A stretch of DNA of 64,000 bases from Lotus japonicus. Taxonomy: Eukaryota > Streptophyta > Magnoliopsida > Fabales > Fabaceae. The stretch's first letter is position 1, and every line of letters starts with the position of its first letter. Below the pieces are notes generated by a model, which saw only the letters and a program-made list of their open reading frames with translations, made no database searches and was not told the DNA's origin. The position numbers were made by a program, and so were the translations under genes. The stretch spans positions 51,047,096 to 51,111,095 of the forward strand of contig NC_080045.1 of assembly GCF_012489685.1 (NCBI RefSeq), given 5' to 3'. Shown here piece after piece: positions 47,801 to 59,055 of this stretch.

Positions 47801-48552
47801 TGGGTGGTTGGGTGAGTGGGGTGTGGTCTTGGAATTTTCAATGGAGGCGAGTTTTGAGTGAGAGAGAGCAGGGGTGGGTCCTAAATATGTGTGAGTTAGT
47901 GAGAGGGGTGAGCTTGGTAGAAAACCACTGTGATAAGTGGGTGTGGTCCCCAAACCAAGGGGGGCCTTATACGACTAACAGTGCTTACTTTGTTTTGCAG
48001 GATAATGGTGAGGAGGAGCCTGATCGAGCTATGCAATTGTTGTGGGCAGCACCTGTACCATCTAAGGTCAAGGCGTTTGCGTGGCGCTTGTTGTTGGACA
48101 GACTTCAAACTAGGCAACAATTGCTTCGCCGAGGGGTGCTTCAAGGTCTTGATGATGCTCGTTGTGCTTTCTGCCATGTTGAGTTGGAGACGGCTGCCCA
48201 TTTGATGTCATCTTGTACAAGGGTTCGTGAGGTTTGGGCTCTTTGTAATAGTTGGACAGGTGGCCCTCTAAACTTTTATGATTTGCCGCGTGATCATCTG
48301 ATGCATTTCGCTGTCCATGGCTGGAGTAGATCCCAAAGAGATGGTGAGATTACGGTATGGCTTGCTGTGGTGTGGTCGGTATGGCTCCATCGGAATGACA
48401 TTATATTTAGGGATGCAGTGCTTGATACAGATTATTTGTTAGATATGATTCAATTTCGCTCATGGAATTGGGTCCGCCATAAGGTGAAGGGGGTGGGGTT
48501 TTCGTTATTTGAATGGAAAAATTGCCTGGAAGCTTGTATTCACTCCCTGTGA
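44893..48552 (+). CDS. LINE-2 ORF2: endonuclease/reverse transcriptase, intact
   Basis: 1219 codons without a stop. The start ATG at 44893 overlaps the upstream stop (TGATG), a layout that suggests termination-reinitiation. APE-type endonuclease (residues about 1-230): SFNVRGLG, CLQETKL, AGDFNAIR, SDHCPI. Linker with VKEGDQNSKFFH. Reverse transcriptase (about 450-740): KSPGPDGFNF, FRPISLIGCIYKVLSKLLAN, KVDYEKAYDSVEWDF, GLRQGDPLAPFLF and the catalytic LQFADDTIFF. C-terminal zf-RVT region (about 1030-1130) with CAFCHVELETAAHLMSSC. No RNase H domain follows, unlike LINE-1 in this window, so this is a different L1 lineage. The enzyme nicks target DNA and copies the element RNA at the nick. All catalytic motifs are present, so it may be competent in cis or trans. 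Confidence 0.95.
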   Translation: MKIISFNVRGLGSSGKRRVLREMLAKEKVDMVCLQETKLAVVDQRLCSQVWGDYNCEWRAIAATNGGGGLLCVWNAMAFNLVQCVEGSSFIGLIGSWGDQDCVIVNVYSPCAMADKRQLWAELLAWKNSCLISCWCIAGDFNAIRYAEERVGVMSGSVTYTREMEEFNRFILDMEVMDIPLHGRRFTWSRPNGQARSRLDRFLVSDTWLEWWPNCSQLVLDRDISDHCPILMRRVFQDWGPKPFRVLNCWLEDARLPVFVENVWSNLQVHGWSSGLVLKEKLKRLRLALKKWNFEVFGDLRTKRNEIVCKISELDKKEEEVGLSTKEVGVRQQLISDFWGVLKHHESLLCQKARSKWVKEGDQNSKFFHSSINWRRKTNSIVGIMVDGSWEEDPARVKVEAKRFFEAKFSGTQRACPTLDGVPFSTLNSADNALLTTVFEKVEIKEAVWDCGGDKSPGPDGFNFKFIQKFWHLLEPDFVQVLQDFWRSGTWPKGCNASFIALVPKVDCPQQLNDFRPISLIGCIYKVLSKLLANRIKMVMGKIIAESQFAFLGGRNMLDSVVIANEVIHEAKQKKKPTMVFKVDYEKAYDSVEWDFLTYMMERMHFSPIWVKWVKSCLNSASVSVLLNGSPTSEFRMEKGLRQGDPLAPFLFLIVAEGLYGLLKQAMHLGKFKGYLVGEQVEVPILQFADDTIFFGEASIQNVRVVKCILRCFELVLGLKINFHKSKLATIAVDERTTSRLASLLHCKVMTIPFVYLGIPVGSRAYLSSTWTPILQKMRAKLNPWRRRHISFGGRVCLIQSVLSSLPLFFLSFFKIPVGVEKQCRIIMRDFLWGLGDGQRIAWVSWDRVCKPKEVGGLGLKDLIKFNKALLGKWRWRYLSESHCLWCQVVKAKLDNNKRTAVSPWWREVQAAGLDGSGGNWFELGLSKIVKNGDATSFWQEDWSGSGVLQDRFHRLYNLSRQKYATIKEVGGWVSGVWSWNFQWRRVLSEREQGWVLNMCELVRGVSLVENHCDKWVWSPNQGGPYTTNSAYFVLQDNGEEEPDRAMQLLWAAPVPSKVKAFAWRLLLDRLQTRQQLLRRGVLQGLDDARCAFCHVELETAAHLMSSCTRVREVWALCNSWTGGPLNFYDLPRDHLMHFAVHGWSRSQRDGEITVWLAVVWSVWLHRNDIIFRDAVLDTDYLLDMIQFRSWNWVRHKVKGVGFSLFEWKNCLEACIHSL

Positions 48553-49070
48553 TGTCTTGGGGGTCTGCTGTCTTGCTTGTGGTGCTGCTATCATGCTTGG
48601 GGAGTTGCTGTCATGTGCCTGGTGCTGCTGTGTTACTATATTATTCAACTGGTTTGTGGTGCTGTTATGTTTTTCATTGTCTGTGTTCTCAACTTGGTGA
48701 TCATGGAATCCACATTTTGGCTTTGAGATGTCTTTTTAACTTAGAAGAGGGGGCAGGTGGGCTGAGGAGCCGTGGAGGTTACTGGTTTGTTTATTTCCAC
48801 TGCTTGGTGACTGTTTGGTGTGGAAAAGTGATTCAGGAGCTGGTTTATTGTTGCAACAGGTACAGAGGCTTGTCATGCTCACGTTCTGGGGGATTTTGCT
48901 GCTGTATTCTGCATTAGGTTGTTGTATTTGAAGGGTTTGGGCCTGTCTATCTTTAATGTGGCTGTATTGTTACATTAGTTGCTATTTTTTCCTCTCTTTC
49001 TTTTCTCTCTTTGTATATGGGTTAGCACCCCTTGTGCTTAATCAATATATATTCTTTGCATATAAAAAAA
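48553..49070 (+). other. LINE-2 3' UTR and tail
   Basis: T- and G-rich non-coding sequence ending ATCAATATATATTC and a short A-run. The ORFs at 48509 and 48513 are overlapping frames and are not genes. Confidence 0.75.
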
Positions 49071-49084
49071 CCATTTTAATAAAC
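49071..49084. repeat. LINE-2 target site duplication (right)
   Basis: CCATTTTAATAAAC, identical to 37815-37828, directly after the A-rich tail. Confidence 0.95.
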
Positions 49085-49903
49085 AAAGTAATACCAAAGT
49101 ATTACATAGTTAAATAATAAATCAATTAGAGAGTTCCAAAAATATATATGTCATGATGTCTTGAATGCCACACAAATATAATTGCATAGCTAAAATAAAC
49201 ATAAATATCAATCGGAGAATCAATTTTATTAAGGAAATTCTCTAAACATGCAATTATGTAATTAATCTGTGTATACAGATTTTTATAATCAAATTTAGAG
49301 AGTGTGATGTTTATCTTTGTGAGTAGCGCCAATAAAATTCATAATTTAATCAGATCATGAAACTTAATATATTCCTCTCTCTAATGGTTTATATATTAAA
49401 CCATAGAATATTTTCCCAAAAATAAAATATATATAGTGATTGCATTGGCAGAGCCGCAGAGGGCAAAAGAAACGTGCTTGGACATATACCATCACCACCA
49501 CACATACATGATTTATCATGCTATCATTGTGCCACATCCAGGAGAGAGAAAAGGAAGCACTAAATACTTTCTACAGTAAAAAAAACGGAGTTTCGTTCCC
49601 TGTCAAAGAACAACGACTGGCCGGCGACGTAAAAAGAATGAAGAATAACATGATATTAACCCAATTTAATTTCTATCTTCAAGCTATATTCTTCTATAGA
49701 AACAATAATTTCTCAAAGAAATAAAACTTTCATTAAGTCAAAATAGGAAGAACAAAAATGGCTTGAAGCCACATATCTCAAGATTTCTTTTCGGGTACAA
49801 GTTACAGGCCACATATCCGTCACTTACAGCCACACACAACACACGTGACAAAACAAAGCTACATGCAAATGCCATACATACATGCTCACATAACCATAGA
49901 TAC
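49085..49903. other. LARD-like interior, continued; no gene
   Basis: AT-rich sequence between LINE-2 and the MITE. No ORF with family resemblance, no RNA gene. Confidence 0.5.
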
Positions 49904-49911
49904 AATTTAAC

Positions 49912-50714
49912 TAGGGGTGCACATGGGTTGAGTTGGATGAATTTTGGTCAAAATAAAATTCGAACCGATCAAAATTGTATGGGTTGGGTTGGGTTGGATT
50001 TCACGAGTTTCTTCTTTGAACCCGATCCGAACCAACCCGACGAAGTTTGGATTGGATTGGATGGATTTATTGGGTCCATATATTAAAATAATAATATATC
50101 TGAAATATTAAAAAGTCTTGCAAAAATTATTATAAATTCAGAAAAAATTATAAAAAATACTAAATATGTTATTATACTAAATAGCATGAAAAAGACACAA
50201 AAAGTTATAGAAATAATACCACATAAATGACATATAGTCAAATATCATGAAAACATAAAACTTAATTACTAAATGACATGAAACAATCTAATATAAATAG
50301 CATCTAAAAAGTAAAAAACAACCCTAAATGTCATGCCATGACACTTAGAACTTAGATGTCTCCAACATGCTAAATAACTATATATAAACATGTAACAAAT
50401 AACTACGAACAAATACTCTAAGTTCAAATATGATAAATAATTACAAATACTTAAGTCTCAAAGTTTCAAAAAGTCATCACTCCGACACTAGCACTCCAAG
50501 TATGAGTAAAATTATAAAAATTATTATTATATGTATGGATTCTGGGTTGAGTTTGATGAATTTGAACTGAATCCGAAATCTGATCCGAACTTAGTTGAGC
50601 TGTAGTAAAATCCATCCGACTAACCTGATTGCCCGATCCAACCCGCATTTTTTCTATTAGATCAGATTGAGTTGGGCGGGTTCATTGGATTTACCCGACT
50701 CATGTTCACCCCTA
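49912..50714. mobile_element. hAT-type MITE (803 bp)
   Basis: TIRs are TAGGGGTGCACATGGGT on the left and ACTCATGTTCACCCCTA on the right (two mismatches). A perfect 8-bp TSD AATTTAAC lies at 49904-49911 and 50715-50722. Subterminal GGGTTGG repeats resemble those of the 515-bp MITE at 6443, but the TIRs differ. The interior is AT-rich, with no transposase. Confidence 0.92.
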
Positions 50715-50835
50715 AATTTAACTATGCAACCCAATAAGCCACGTTCCAGGAGATAGACATTTAATATATAAAACAAATTGTAAGTTGTTTGAGCTCAGTG
50801 CGGACTTGACGCATGTTTGCGTGGAGAGAATAATC

Positions 50836-53610
50836 ATGCAAGGAGAGAGAAATCAACATATTCTCCCATTTATTATGGAGAGAGAGGTTAGAGAGAGAGG
50901 CTCTGGAAGGGAGCCTCTGGCACGGTGGTTTCAGCCACGCCGGCGATCGGCGGAGATCTCAGGGAGCTGGCGCCCCCAACAACGTTGGGATGTGCCGAAC
51001 TGGAATCGGAACTCTTCTGGTTATGGGGGATCTCAACGCACCTCAAGGCCAGGAGCTTTTTTCGTGAACTCAGGGCAAAGGCAGCAAAGGAAACCAGTCC
51101 AAAATAGAGGTGTACGACAAGTTTCGAATCAGCAGCAGGATTCGAATGAGCAGCAAGTATCCTTCTCTGTGTTTGTGGATGGCTTGGGTGATCGAATTAC
51201 ATTGGCAAAACTTCGATCAATTTTTGGCAAAGCGGGGAGATTGCGTGATGTTTTCATTCAACAGAAAAACAAACTCCAACGGCGCTGTCGCTTCGGTTTT
51301 GTGCGCTTTCAGCATGCTGATGAAGCTTGGAGGGCGATCAAGATGTTTAATGGATTGCGTTTGGAAGGGAACTTTCTAATGGTACAAAAAGCAAAGTATC
51401 AGCGACCTTCTCGGAGTTTCAAGGTTCCGTCTCCGGGCGGATATCAATATGAAATCAAGGGGAGAAATCGTAGTCCAAAAGCTCAGCATCCTACGAATGG
51501 ACAGGTTGCAGCTATGAAGAAAAAAGACATCCCAGATAAGCCAAAGGAGGTTAATCACAAGTCTGAAAGTAGTCAGTTGAGTTTCTTGGCATCGGATTTG
51601 GATGAGGAGTGGGTTCAAAGATGTGCTCAAGCACATACTCTTGCAGCTATGCCGTTAGATGAGTTGCAGGAGGAATTAAGTAAGATCGGCTTGTTTAATT
51701 TTCGTCTCATCCCATTAGGAGCGAATTAAGTGATTTTGGAATTTGAGAATAAGGATGAGATGCAGGTCACGATTACAGAGTGTCGTTATTTTTTGGAACA
51801 AAAGCTCTCTGATGTTAGACCGTGTACAGTGCTCACTTTTGGGGCTGCACATCTTGTTTGGATTCGGTTATGGCAAGTTCCGCTGGGATTGTGGACTGAT
51901 TCCTTTTTTACGGCAGTGGGAAATAGGTTGGGGACCTATATGTCGTCTGATTTTGCAACTTCGTCACGTCATCGTGCTGATTTTGCCAGAATTTTAGTTC
52001 GTATGAATCATCCGTTATTGCAATGTTTCACTATGTCTGTCGACGTCGGCGGGACTTCATGTATTATTTTGGTTGAGAAGGACGACACGACTTATGATTA
52101 TGGGAGCGTCGAGGATATGCCGTCAACGCCGGTGAAGATTTATGTGTCAGATGACGATGATGCAGATGGTGGTTTAGATGTTGATGCCGTGAATGTTGGT
52201 GTGGTTACCACCCCAGAATTTGGTCATGACAAAGATTATGAGTCTGCCATTGACGTTGATTCAGAGGAAGAAGATGAAGTGTACAGGGATGATAGAATGG
52301 AGGGCCTTGGCTGTCTTCAAGCAGGGGCGACTGGTGGTGTATCAGAGGAAGGTCACGTGGAGGTGGTGAAGCTGGCTGGGTCGCCGGCGAGTGACCACGG
52401 CAAGGCGGAATTTTCGCATGTGATTCAGAAAGCATTTGTTTCAGATACGTCTGCCATCAATTCAGGGACGAAAGACCAGGAACTGTTACAGAAGGTGGTA
52501 ATTCCAGGTTTCACGCGTGTCATGCTAGCACCATCCCAAGGGTTTCAAAATTTGAATTCACACGTGAATGTTATCGGGGTGGCGGAGATTGAGGCTGAGT
52601 CGCCAGCGGATTTTTGGAAACCGAGTCTAAAAGTTTTAAACGCAGGAATAACGGCCATCAATCCAGGAACGGAAGACCAGGAGAAATTGCAGGAGGTGAG
52701 AAATTCAGCAAAAACGCGTGTGGGGGAGGAGGAGTCTTTTTCGTTCTCAGCATCAGAGGAATTACAACGTTTGAAATCTAATGTGAAAGCAGGAGAGGAA
52801 GAGGGGAAACAGTTAAAAGATTTAATTGATTCAGGTTATACAGTGGAGGAAATTGAGGAATGGAAAAATTCATTAATGAATCAGGAAAAAACTGATAAGG
52901 AATTTCAAATATTGAGTAAAGAGCAACAGAATTGTGTCAAAGATTTTGCCCAAAATTGTGCTGTTACTGGTTACTCTTTCAATACTCAAGATATGTTCCT
53001 GACTTCAAATTTTAATTGGCAGCCATGGAACCCACGACTTATTCATCAACAGAATTGTGTAGGGATGTGTTTGGCTTCCCCAATAGCTTATCAAAAATCT
53101 TTAATCGTTAATCAGGGGATGTCTTGCTTGGATAAACCTATTTTTGCAAGTAAGGAGTTTGGAAATACAGAAACAATTTCACGCCAACAACAACAGGTGT
53201 TTGTTCGTACTTCTCCTCACCAAATAATTAGGCAAGAGATGCATACGACAAGCTTTTCCTCCCCTGCGTGTGCTGTGAAGAGAGAAACGACTGTTCAGCA
53301 ACAAGGTGCGTCTCATGACTACGACGAAATAGTTACTCCTGTGTTGCCAGTACTGATTTCTACCCCAGATACAAATTCTTCACGAAAAAGCAGCTCTCAA
53401 CGGGGTCGCCCAAAAGGTAGTAAGAACAAGCCTCAGCCGATGCCAGTTGATTTTTTGGAACCAGTTCCGGGAGAAGACGGCGTCACGACACGTGCACAAC
53501 GAACGTGGTTGATTGGAAAACAGCTGGGTTTGAAGCCAAGAGGTTCGGAAGCCTTGATGCTTAGAGGTTTGGAAGCTCAGATACGACAAAACCATCCTCA
53601 TCTCCGTTGA
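50836..53610 (+). pseudogene. LINE-3 ORF1 protein (RRM, AT-hook), one in-frame TAA
   Basis: 924 codons read in one frame, broken only by TAA at 51727-51729. An Arg-rich N-terminus is followed by an RRM (residues about 105-180) with RNP2 FSVFVDGLGD and RNP1 CRFGFVRF. After the stop comes the L1 ORF1 second domain (VWIRLWQVPLGLWTDSFF), then long Ser/Glu-rich spacers. A C-terminal AT-hook (QRGRPKGSKNK) is followed by TRAQRTWLIGKQLGL. The family role is binding the element RNA; the AT-hook suggests DNA contact as well (inference). It could make a 297-aa RRM protein, or the full product only by stop-codon readthrough. Confidence 0.82.
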
Positions 53611-53705
53611 GATGCCATGGCTGTGAATTACTTGGAACGTCTGTGGTTTATGAGGTTTGACAAAGAAGGAGGCTGTAAAGAAGGCTATCTTGCATTGGAA
53701 AAACT
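53611..53705 (+). pseudogene. Remnant of the LINE-3 ORF2 endonuclease start
   Basis: Just after the ORF1 stop, the sequence encodes ITWNVCGL, a stop, then GLTKKEAVKKAIL. This matches the first 25 residues of LINE endonucleases (compare WNVRGLGDTTKREAVKKAIL in LINE-1 of this window). Homology ends there, marking the ORF2 deletion. Confidence 0.75.
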
Positions 53706-54530
53706 GTTCTTAGCCGTTTTGCGGGGAAGCTGCCAGGGGAGGGCTTAATAGCTTCGTTTGTTTAGCTATCCATGTCATGTGGCTCAAGGGGAAGGCTTTT
53801 TGCTTGTTTTCTCAAGGCTACTGTTGAATCAGGAATTTGACAGAGATCAGCGCAGCCTATTTGGGACTATTAGGGACCTGGTGTACTCGGTTGCGGTTTT
53901 GTCACTTGTGGTGCTGCATTATGGTTTGAGGGTCTTTGGTTTTTACTGCTATGGGGTTGTTTGCTTTTGTGCTTTGGTATTACAATGGGTGGTGGACCTA
54001 GCTAGTATTTTGGCAGGACATTTTGGTACCAAATTTATGACGTGCATAGTACTGCATATGGGACTAAAATTTCTGGTGTGAGTTTGACTTATATGGAAGG
54101 AAATTCTGTCAAGTTTTAGTGAGGTAAAGAGAATTGGAGTTGCTGAATTCATGTGGCCGTATTGCAATACACATTGCATATGAGTTTGCTGCTGCAAGTG
54201 GTGAGAATGTAGGAAAGGTTGTAGAGGCTAGTTTGTTATTTTTGAGAATTGCAGACCATTGTTTATATGTTCATATTGCAGTACTCTATGGGGTAGGATA
54301 TATGTTTTGGGTGTTTTGATTGCTTTCTTGGATTTGGGTACTCTTTTTCTTTCATTGGTTTTTCCCACTGGGTTTTCCTCTGAAGGTTTTGATGAGGCCA
54401 TTCCTTTGATTGTATTTGAACACAAAGATCCTAGTTTGGGTGGGTTTGTCTTATGGCTCTCATGAGAGGCTTGTTCTCATGAACCTTTTATTTCTAATAA
54501 TACTTCTGCTTTCAAAAAAAAAAAAAAAAA
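53706..54530 (+). other. LINE-3 3' UTR and poly(A)
   Basis: Non-coding, T/G-rich, ending CTGCTTTC and 17 A. Short ORFs on both strands are spurious. Confidence 0.7.
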
Positions 54531-54544
54531 CTAGTTTTATACCC

Positions 54545-55384
54545 GTGCAATTCACGGGGTAAATTTTTATACAGTTTTATTTATATTTATATAAATATAT
54601 TTGAAAAAAATGAATAAAGTAAATAAATTATATTAAACTTTATTTTTATTTAAGTTTTAACATTATTTATGTAATATTTTTACTATCAAAGTTTTAAAAT
54701 TTAATATGTATATTTACTTCTAACATTATTAAAAATATTATGAAAATGCACTTAAATTATATGAGAATTGTTGTACCCAAAAAAATTATATGAGAATTTA
54801 TTTTTCTACTATTTTAAACATGAAATTATTTTTCTATAAGTGTTCTCTCCCGTGAAAGTAAAGTAAATTATGTTGTAAAGTTGTGATATTTAATTAAAAT
54901 TATGTGTATATTATTTGTAACACGAAAGTATGATCATTGGAATATTTTCATCTAAAATGTTCCTTCTCGTGGCAGTTATTTATCTTGCAATTAAACATTA
55001 ATAAATCTACAGAAATCATTTCTGACATTTTAACTATAAATTTTTTTATATTTTTTAGACATATTTACTCCAAAAAAATTTTTTGAAAAATCATTAGATA
55101 ATACAACTAAAATTATATTAAAATTTATTTTGCTATTAAAGAGAAAATTTATACAAACAACCAAGAAGAATTTCAAACCCATTAGCATATTTCACATTAA
55201 CAGAGAAGGAAACAAAATTACCAATTATAACTTATTCACTTAGATATCACAAAAACATTAGAATTTAAAGTGCTAGTACTAATTTAGCTCCCCCAACACT
55301 CATTTTTAAATTGAACAAATATTTTAGATTATTATCTACCCTCTAGCAGAGTAGCAGCTTGATGATTTCAAATTATAGGACCAA
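54545..55384. other. Helitron C 3' subterminal region, AT-rich
   Basis: No ORF or RNA gene. High A/T with T-runs. Confidence 0.6.
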
Positions 55385-55451
55385 TCAGCAAGGCTTATCT
55401 TCCCTCTTTTCATGCTGCTTCTTCTTCTTGATGGCATAGACAACCATGTTC
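55385..55451 (-). pseudogene. Possible captured last exon in Helitron C
   Basis: Minus strand: a good acceptor (TTCATGCAG) is followed by an open frame NMVVYAIKKKKQHEKREDKP, a Cys and a TGA. The Lys-rich C-terminus looks like a real protein end, but I do not recognise the family and no upstream exon could be joined with confidence. Confidence 0.35.
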
Positions 55452-58240
55452 CTGCATGAAGGGTCAATATGAGAGTCCAATGTATTACATGACATGACTA
55501 TTTAAAGCAAAACATTAATTCTATATACTGATAGATAGAATAATATTCTTGAAAGAGAATTATTACTGCAATGACACTATGAGAACATGTATATTTCTCT
55601 AATGCTACTACTGCCAGAGCAAGAATTACATAAACACAACATAATGAAGCTAATCAGTGAACATAGTTCTAACAACTTGACCAGTCTTATTGGTCTATGC
55701 AAGTGGATAGCCACGAATTCATGATAACAATATTTTCAAAACATGATACTAATGTCTATTATATTGGTGCATGGATGAACCATATAAAAAAAGGCATATA
55801 CAAAGCAAGTATTTTATCAAATTGCATTTTATTTGCTAAAATTTAAAGACAATCCATCAAAATAGAGAAAGATTTTTTTTTTATCTTCCCATTAGGAAAC
55901 GCAGCACGTTTTTGTTCCCCTATATCATCAGGGAACAAATCAGCCCACTAAAACCATATAACTCACATATAAACAAAACCAAAAAGTAAGGAGAAAATAA
56001 AACAGAGAAATATTTGTTTGAGGCCTACACAAAACCAATGAACGATGTTGAGATAATGTGAGAATACAGTGGACAATTTGTTTGTGAAACTCTAGCAACC
56101 TCAAAGTAGGCTTGAATTCAAGGTCTCTTACCCAATGAAAGAACTTGAAAAGTGCAAAATCATCAATAGGGCTCATTAGAATAAGAACCAAGACTGCATC
56201 GTTAAGGAAGACACTACCTTTATTTGTGAGTTAAAATGTCACTTGATGCTTTATCAAACAAAACAGCTACTGCAGATGTTGGCCTATCTGTTTGGGACCT
56301 AAAAAGGAAAACAGGCACATCCTTTAGCTCTGTGTGGAACCTGGTGAAGAAAATGAGTAAACGGAAGTCATTGAGCACAGTGCAAGCAACCACTCTTGAT
56401 ATAACAAATGAAATACAACCAAAACCAATTTTTATTTTCATGTTCATTTTGCAAAAATATATCACTGCAGCCACACAAAGATGCACAACATAAAATTCAA
56501 ATAAAAGAAGTCCTTCCAATAAGAGCTCCGGTTAAGAAAATGCCATTAATGGACACATTCCAAGAACATAATCTGAGGAATTCCATTAAGAAAAATTAGA
56601 TTAGAGGCATACCCTTCTCCATGGTTATAGATCTCATGTGATATCTTGTTGAAAAGTTCCAATTGCAGCCCTTGATATGGTTATAATTCACAGTTACCTT
56701 AACCGATGAGGTAGGACAACCGCCAGAGTAACTTCAGGTGCTGCTGAGGCAGCACATTTGCAGAACCCATCTTCAAACAAAACACTATTAATTAACAATG
56801 AAAAGATATATCCCACTATCCTATTTATATACTTTGATCATCACCTATGAACTACTTTGGCAACAATCATAAATAGGTAAATAGGCCATCACAAAGTGGG
56901 ATAGGAGACGAATGAATTGCCCAGTTATATGAGTTAGAAATCGTTCACAGAATGAAGTATGAATGGGAAATTTTAATGAGTTTAATTTATATGCACTGAG
57001 TGACGGGATAAATGTTTTTTTTACACCGTCCGTGTCCGTGTATCATCCTTTTTCTCAATTTTAATTGATACTGAAAAAACATTATTTCTGAAAAAATTGT
57101 TACTAATTGATACTAAAAATTCAAAATTCAAATTTCATTTACCTAAAAGCTCCACTTTAATTTTCGTAGGAATAAGAGGGAAATTTTGATTTCCCCTGAT
57201 TTTTAGTCTAGTGTATTTGACCCAAGAATACAGCAATATGCAGTTACAATTTGTTTTGATAACGTGATTGAAGGAAATAAATTCCCTAATTTGAAGATTG
57301 GTACGTAGAGTAATTTAAGGACATGGTCAAAATGAGAAAATAATTGACAATGAATTCAGATATTTTGTCAAAAAATAGAATCATGAGATGGCATATTCTG
57401 TTAGGTTTGAAATTTAAAAGGTCATGGATTAATTGAGGAACGTGTATGTATAGCAACAAAATATGGTGAGCATTTGAATTCAAAATTTTAACCAAAATGA
57501 TCATTGAAAAATTTATACTACCTGCGTATGTATAGCAACAAAACCATCAGTTATAGGGAGTGACCATTGAAAAAGTTATCCAACTTTTGATAATCTTGTT
57601 TGTTGCTTAATTGGAGGGTTAAAATGGTACCTGACAGAGTTAATTGGCCATTACCATCTCTACCAAGCTTCAGCAGTTGATGATGACTCCATCCAAAACA
57701 ATTTGCGATAATGACTATCAATCTTCATGCGCTGCAAGAAGAAATCAATTTTGATTAATAAATAGAGCTAAAAAAAGAACCAAAAATTACCTTGAAATTG
57801 AATACGGGGGGGGGGGGGAAGGCAAATAAAATGTTTTATGTTGACAGGGCAACAAAGCCCTCATCTTTTTGCCTCCCACCGATAATACCAAGACTAACAG
57901 GAAATTGAGACATAACATACAAAATTTGAAAATAATTTGGAAATAGCAAAAACCCTAAATCAAGTCTATAGAAAAAAATAAATTAAGTCATGAAAAACAA
58001 ATCCCTAAATTAAGTCATGAAGATACATGTGTGTTTATGATTAATACAACCATGAGTTAACCAATAACCGTCAGCAATGGATACTCAATTTAAGACTCAA
58101 ACAATGTCCAGAATGGTATTTGAAAATGTTATTATCATCAAAGCAAGAAATTTTTTACAGAAACGAAAATACCCATATAGTTTCATTGAAAAAAGAAGAA
58201 AAAACACTTCTATTCTCTATTTGCTTAGAAGAATCTGCAT
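55452..58240. other. Helitron C interior, no gene recognised
   Basis: ORFs at 55940 (minus) and 56220-56519 (both strands) overlap and lack family resemblance. The block 56218-56560 is GC-richer than its surroundings and could be captured exon or UTR sequence. Confidence 0.4.
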
Positions 58241-58570
58241 ATGAAGATAATTGAAAAAAGAAAGAAGAAATTTTGAAGGGTTGCAGAATCAAAATACCTC
58301 TTCAACCGGTGGAACTTTTGCTCTTTTCAATCTGGGTCAGGACATGATGACGATGAAGCTTCGATCGTGTGCGTGCTTTTGCAAATGTGAGAAAAAAAAC
58401 GCAGATTCGCGTGCTTGGAGACTCGGACATGAGATGGGTAGACCAGAATCACGTGATCTCCCAGGTCGCCATTGATTGAACCGCATGATGGATTGATTTG
58501 GGGCTCCTGATCAGAATCGAGTGATTCATTGATAGCATAAAACCGATTTGAAGGATCTGATAATCATTAA

Positions 58571-59055
58571 GGATGAATGTTGAGAAGAGATGCATTTTCT
58601 CTGGATCTGACTTTTCTCTCAGATTATTGAGATGTTGAGATTGGGGTTGAAGGAGAACAGAAATTGTCGAGTTTGGGAGAAAGAGAGAGAAAAGTCATAA
58701 TCGTTTGAATGAGAGACGGGATGGTTTGAGCAAAGAAATAAAAAAGAAAAAAGCAAAAAGAAAATCTCTGAAAAGATGCCACGTTGATTGTAGTAGCAGA
58801 GAATGGGTTTCAAGGATAAATGTCCATGAATAGATCAGATTTGAAGGATGAATGTTGAGAAGAGATGCATTTTCTCCAGTTTTTCTCTCAGATTGTTGAT
58901 ATTTGAGATTAGGGTTGAAGGAGAAAAGAATACGTCCAATTTGGGAGAAAGAGAGAGAATTTTTTTTTTGAAGGAGAGGCGGGTTTGTTTGAACAAAAGA
59001 AAAAAAAATGAAAAATGCTCTGAAAAGATGCCATGTGGATTATGGTGAAGAATAG
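58571..59055. repeat. Direct repeat of about 230 bp in the Helitron C 5' region
   Basis: Two copies, starting at 58571 and 58846, both begin GGATGAATGTTGAGAAGAG and contain TTTGGGAGAAAGAGAGAGA and CTCTGAAAAGATGCCA. They lie just inside the 5' terminus. Confidence 0.8.

Larger units (their letters stand above)
37829..49070 (+). mobile_element. Full-length L1-type LINE (LINE-2), interrupted by a copia element
   Basis: Flanked by a perfect 14-bp target duplication CCATTTTAATAAAC at 37815-37828 and 49071-49084. A 5' UTR with a GA-rich tract leads into an RRM-containing ORF1, then ORF2 and a 3' UTR that ends in a short A-run (49064-49070). Without the 4.9-kb copia guest the LINE is about 6.4 kb. 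ORF2 is fully open and the TSD is perfect, so the insertion is young. ORF1 has lesions, described separately. It sits inside the old LARD-like element. Confidence 0.93.
50723..54530 (+). mobile_element. ORF1-only 'half-LINE' (LINE-3)
   Basis: An L1-type element with a complete-looking ORF1 (50836-53610), a short remnant of the ORF2 start, then a 3' UTR and a 17-bp A-run at 54514-54530. The endonuclease remainder, RT and RNase H are absent. The exact 5' boundary and TSD were not found, because Helitron C is inserted exactly at the end of the poly(A). Confidence 0.82.

Noticed and set aside
53758..54465. Several 60-107-aa ORFs in 53.7-54.5 kb
   Set aside because: They lie in the half-LINE 3' UTR on both strands and lack any recognisable domain.
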